DNA of 64,000 bases from Puffinus mauretanicus (taxonomy: Eukaryota > Chordata > Aves > Procellariiformes > Procellariidae), in the NCBI GenBank assembly GCA_023333565.1, contig JAJKFH010001164.1:434001-498000 (forward strand), in the 5' to 3' direction. The notes below the pieces were generated by a model, which searched no databases, was not told the DNA's origin, and saw nothing but the letters and a program-made list of their open reading frames with translations. Shown here in pieces: positions 62,201-64,000 of the stretch. The first letter of the stretch is position 1; each line of letters opens with the position of its first letter. The position numbers and the translations under genes were made by a program.

Positions 62201-64000
62201 CTCTGGGTAACAGTTTCTTTATGTCTGTACACACTACAGCTTCAGGCTACAAATAAAATTACAGAAATAACAGACAGCAATGCATCAGAAGACAAAGGAT
62301 TAGAGCAATATAATGCAAAAATGTAACTTTTCCCCTCCAGAATTCTCATACACCCCCAACAAACCACTGAAGTTTTTTGGGGTAAAACCAGTATATTCTT
62401 TTAACTTGCAGCTTTGATTTGGTTCAGCTTGATGATTAACATCCCAACCTGTAAGTAGTTAATGACTTGATTCCTACCATATGCAGAAGCAATTATATCA
62501 TCCTTTACCTGCTGAAAAGCTGGCCCTGTAGATAACATACATTCTAAATTTTAAATTCTAAATTTTAACTTTTACTGTGAGCTTTCCCTTCCCTCATTTG
62601 CACACTTGATTTTACACTTCTCCTATCTGTACTATAAATGAAATTAGAGGACTGTTTCACTGACCTCACAACAGAAGAAACTGAGTTATTAATAGCCATC
62701 TTCAGATTATTTACTTTCAGTTCAATTCAAGATGTAGGGTTCTTTGGTTGGGTTTTTTTTTTTTTTTTACGACAGTTATCCCATATGATGGTAGAGTAGA
62801 AAATCTACTAAGACACTTGCCAACCAAAGGAAAAATAGAAATAAACCCCTGGATGCAGAATTCTGATTACATCACAGGAAACTCTTCTGGCACTCTTACC
62901 ATGCTGCTCAAATCTTCCTCCAAAATTCAACTTTGTCTTTTTAAAAGCCAGGTACTGTAGCTGTACAATAACCTTGAAAAACTGAAGCAGTGTAGTAACA
63001 GTTTCATACACCTAGAATCTGAAACAACTCCAGGATGAAGTGATGAATATGTCACATGTTGGCTTGCAACTTGTGCAAGAAAAGAGAAGGATGATCTTTA
63101 TGCCAACAATCATGCTGGCACTGCAAGTGAATCAATACGCCAGCAATAGCACCTATCCACCAAATCAATAAGAAACTTGGTCCAAATATATATATGTATT
63201 AAGAGGAACACAATAGAAAATAAAAACTGCCAGAAGAAATCAAGCTAAGCAACTCGTAGCTGAAGCAATCTTATACTCTACATAAGAATGAGGGATCATA
63301 TGGGCTTAAAAGTAGACTATACCTGTAAGTGAATGGCAGCTCAAGGAGATTTAAGTGGATGGCTTTAGACTAGGCTAGTGGGACCTAACAAGAAGTCAAG
63401 AGAACATGCACGTGGCAGAAAGTACATGTACATATGGGCAACTGGGGAAATGGATAGGATAGGTAATTACAGCTCTTATTTTTGTCATCTTTTCTTTGGT
63501 GATGGTAAAAATCACCAAATACCTTTCATCTAAATTTTAATACAAAGTTTCAGGCAAAGACTGTAGTCCTATAACTGACCTGTTTAGCCAAAAGTAATTT
63601 TACTCCAGGATGGTTATTTGGCTTACATAATAAAGTAATGTTTCTGGAATACTGTGCACAGATGCAGCTGTCAAGCCACACGGTGGTATGGCAAGAATCC
63701 TGCTGGTCAATATCTAAATTTATGAAAATCACAAGCTTCATTTGCCTACAGCAGTACCTGTAATAATTAGTATATAGTTACCTCTAAATGCTATCTGAAT
63801 ATAGATTATTATTGACCATAAAGTAATTTCTTTTAGTACTTACTATTTATATTAAATAGCAGCAATACTAATCCATTCAGTATTTAGTTCTTGTCACTGG
63901 CTATTACCAGAGGACTACAATACCATTTGGCCTCAAGACAGGTACAGCTGGTTTACAAATACATAAAAGCTGTATTCAGCAATATATAGCCATAAAACAA
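56290..64000. other. SHLD2 5' leader/upstream region, nothing coding recognised
   Basis: AT-rich DNA with few CpGs. The possible 5' UTR edge of SHLD2 exon 1 is 56298, after the acceptor-like CTTACACAG, which implies at least one more untranslated exon farther upstream, perhaps beyond the window. Only the compound microsatellite at 59.7 kb and poly-T runs (57850, 62755) stand out. Confidence 0.55.
59690..59745. repeat. Compound GT/AT/CT microsatellite
   Basis: GTTGTGTGTGTGTATATATG changes into TCTATATCTATCTCTCTATA and TCTCTCT. A related short AT/AC run lies at 59341-59360. Confidence 0.9.

Overview
The window is nuclear DNA of an amniote vertebrate, most likely a bird. Genes are split into many short exons with GT-AG borders, introns are short to moderate, interspersed repeats are very sparse, and the one clear recent-type transposon remnant is a CR1 LINE 3' end, the typical avian and reptilian LINE. 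The species cannot be named from this sequence alone. There is no sign of prokaryotic organisation, and almost all the small open frames are chance openings in AT-rich non-coding DNA.

Layout: (1) 1-24000 is about 24 kb of non-coding DNA. It holds a CpG-dense patch near 3.7 kb, a MIR-like SINE relic near 4.6 kb, a CR1 tail near 6.2 kb, purine-rich tracts near 7.9 and 10.5 kb, and an isolated GC-rich block at 11.2-11.6 kb. (2) 24000-24640 is a strong CpG island, the SYT15 promoter. (3) 24404-35656, plus strand, is a complete synaptotagmin-15 gene (SYT15): 8 coding exons, 1254 coding bases, 417 residues, with every junction in phase. (4) 35657-41277 is the 3' flank shared by two convergent genes. 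(5) 41278-56289, minus strand, is the complete coding part of SHLD2 (FAM35A), subunit 2 of the shieldin complex: 8 coding exons, 2679 coding bases, 892 residues, every junction in phase. (6) 56290-64000 is AT-rich and without recognisable coding sequence. It is probably the 5' leader intron and upstream flank of SHLD2, whose promoter CpG island is not visible here.

The two genes are neighbours with no shared pathway. SYT15 is a membrane-anchored tandem C2 protein of the calcium-independent synaptotagmin class. SHLD2 is the OB-fold, single-stranded-DNA-binding subunit of shieldin, which acts with REV7, SHLD3 and SHLD1 downstream of 53BP1-RIF1 to limit end resection at double-strand breaks. They lie tail to tail, with stop codons about 5.6 kb apart.

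No previously undescribed system is evident. The points most worth checking are the two competing SYT15 first exons that both fit the phase of exon 2, an in-frame alternative donor that would lengthen the C2A-C2B linker, a well-bounded candidate poison exon inside SHLD2, and a nearby intronic membrane-protein-like open frame. Human SYT15 and SHLD2 were compared from memory; no alignment was run.
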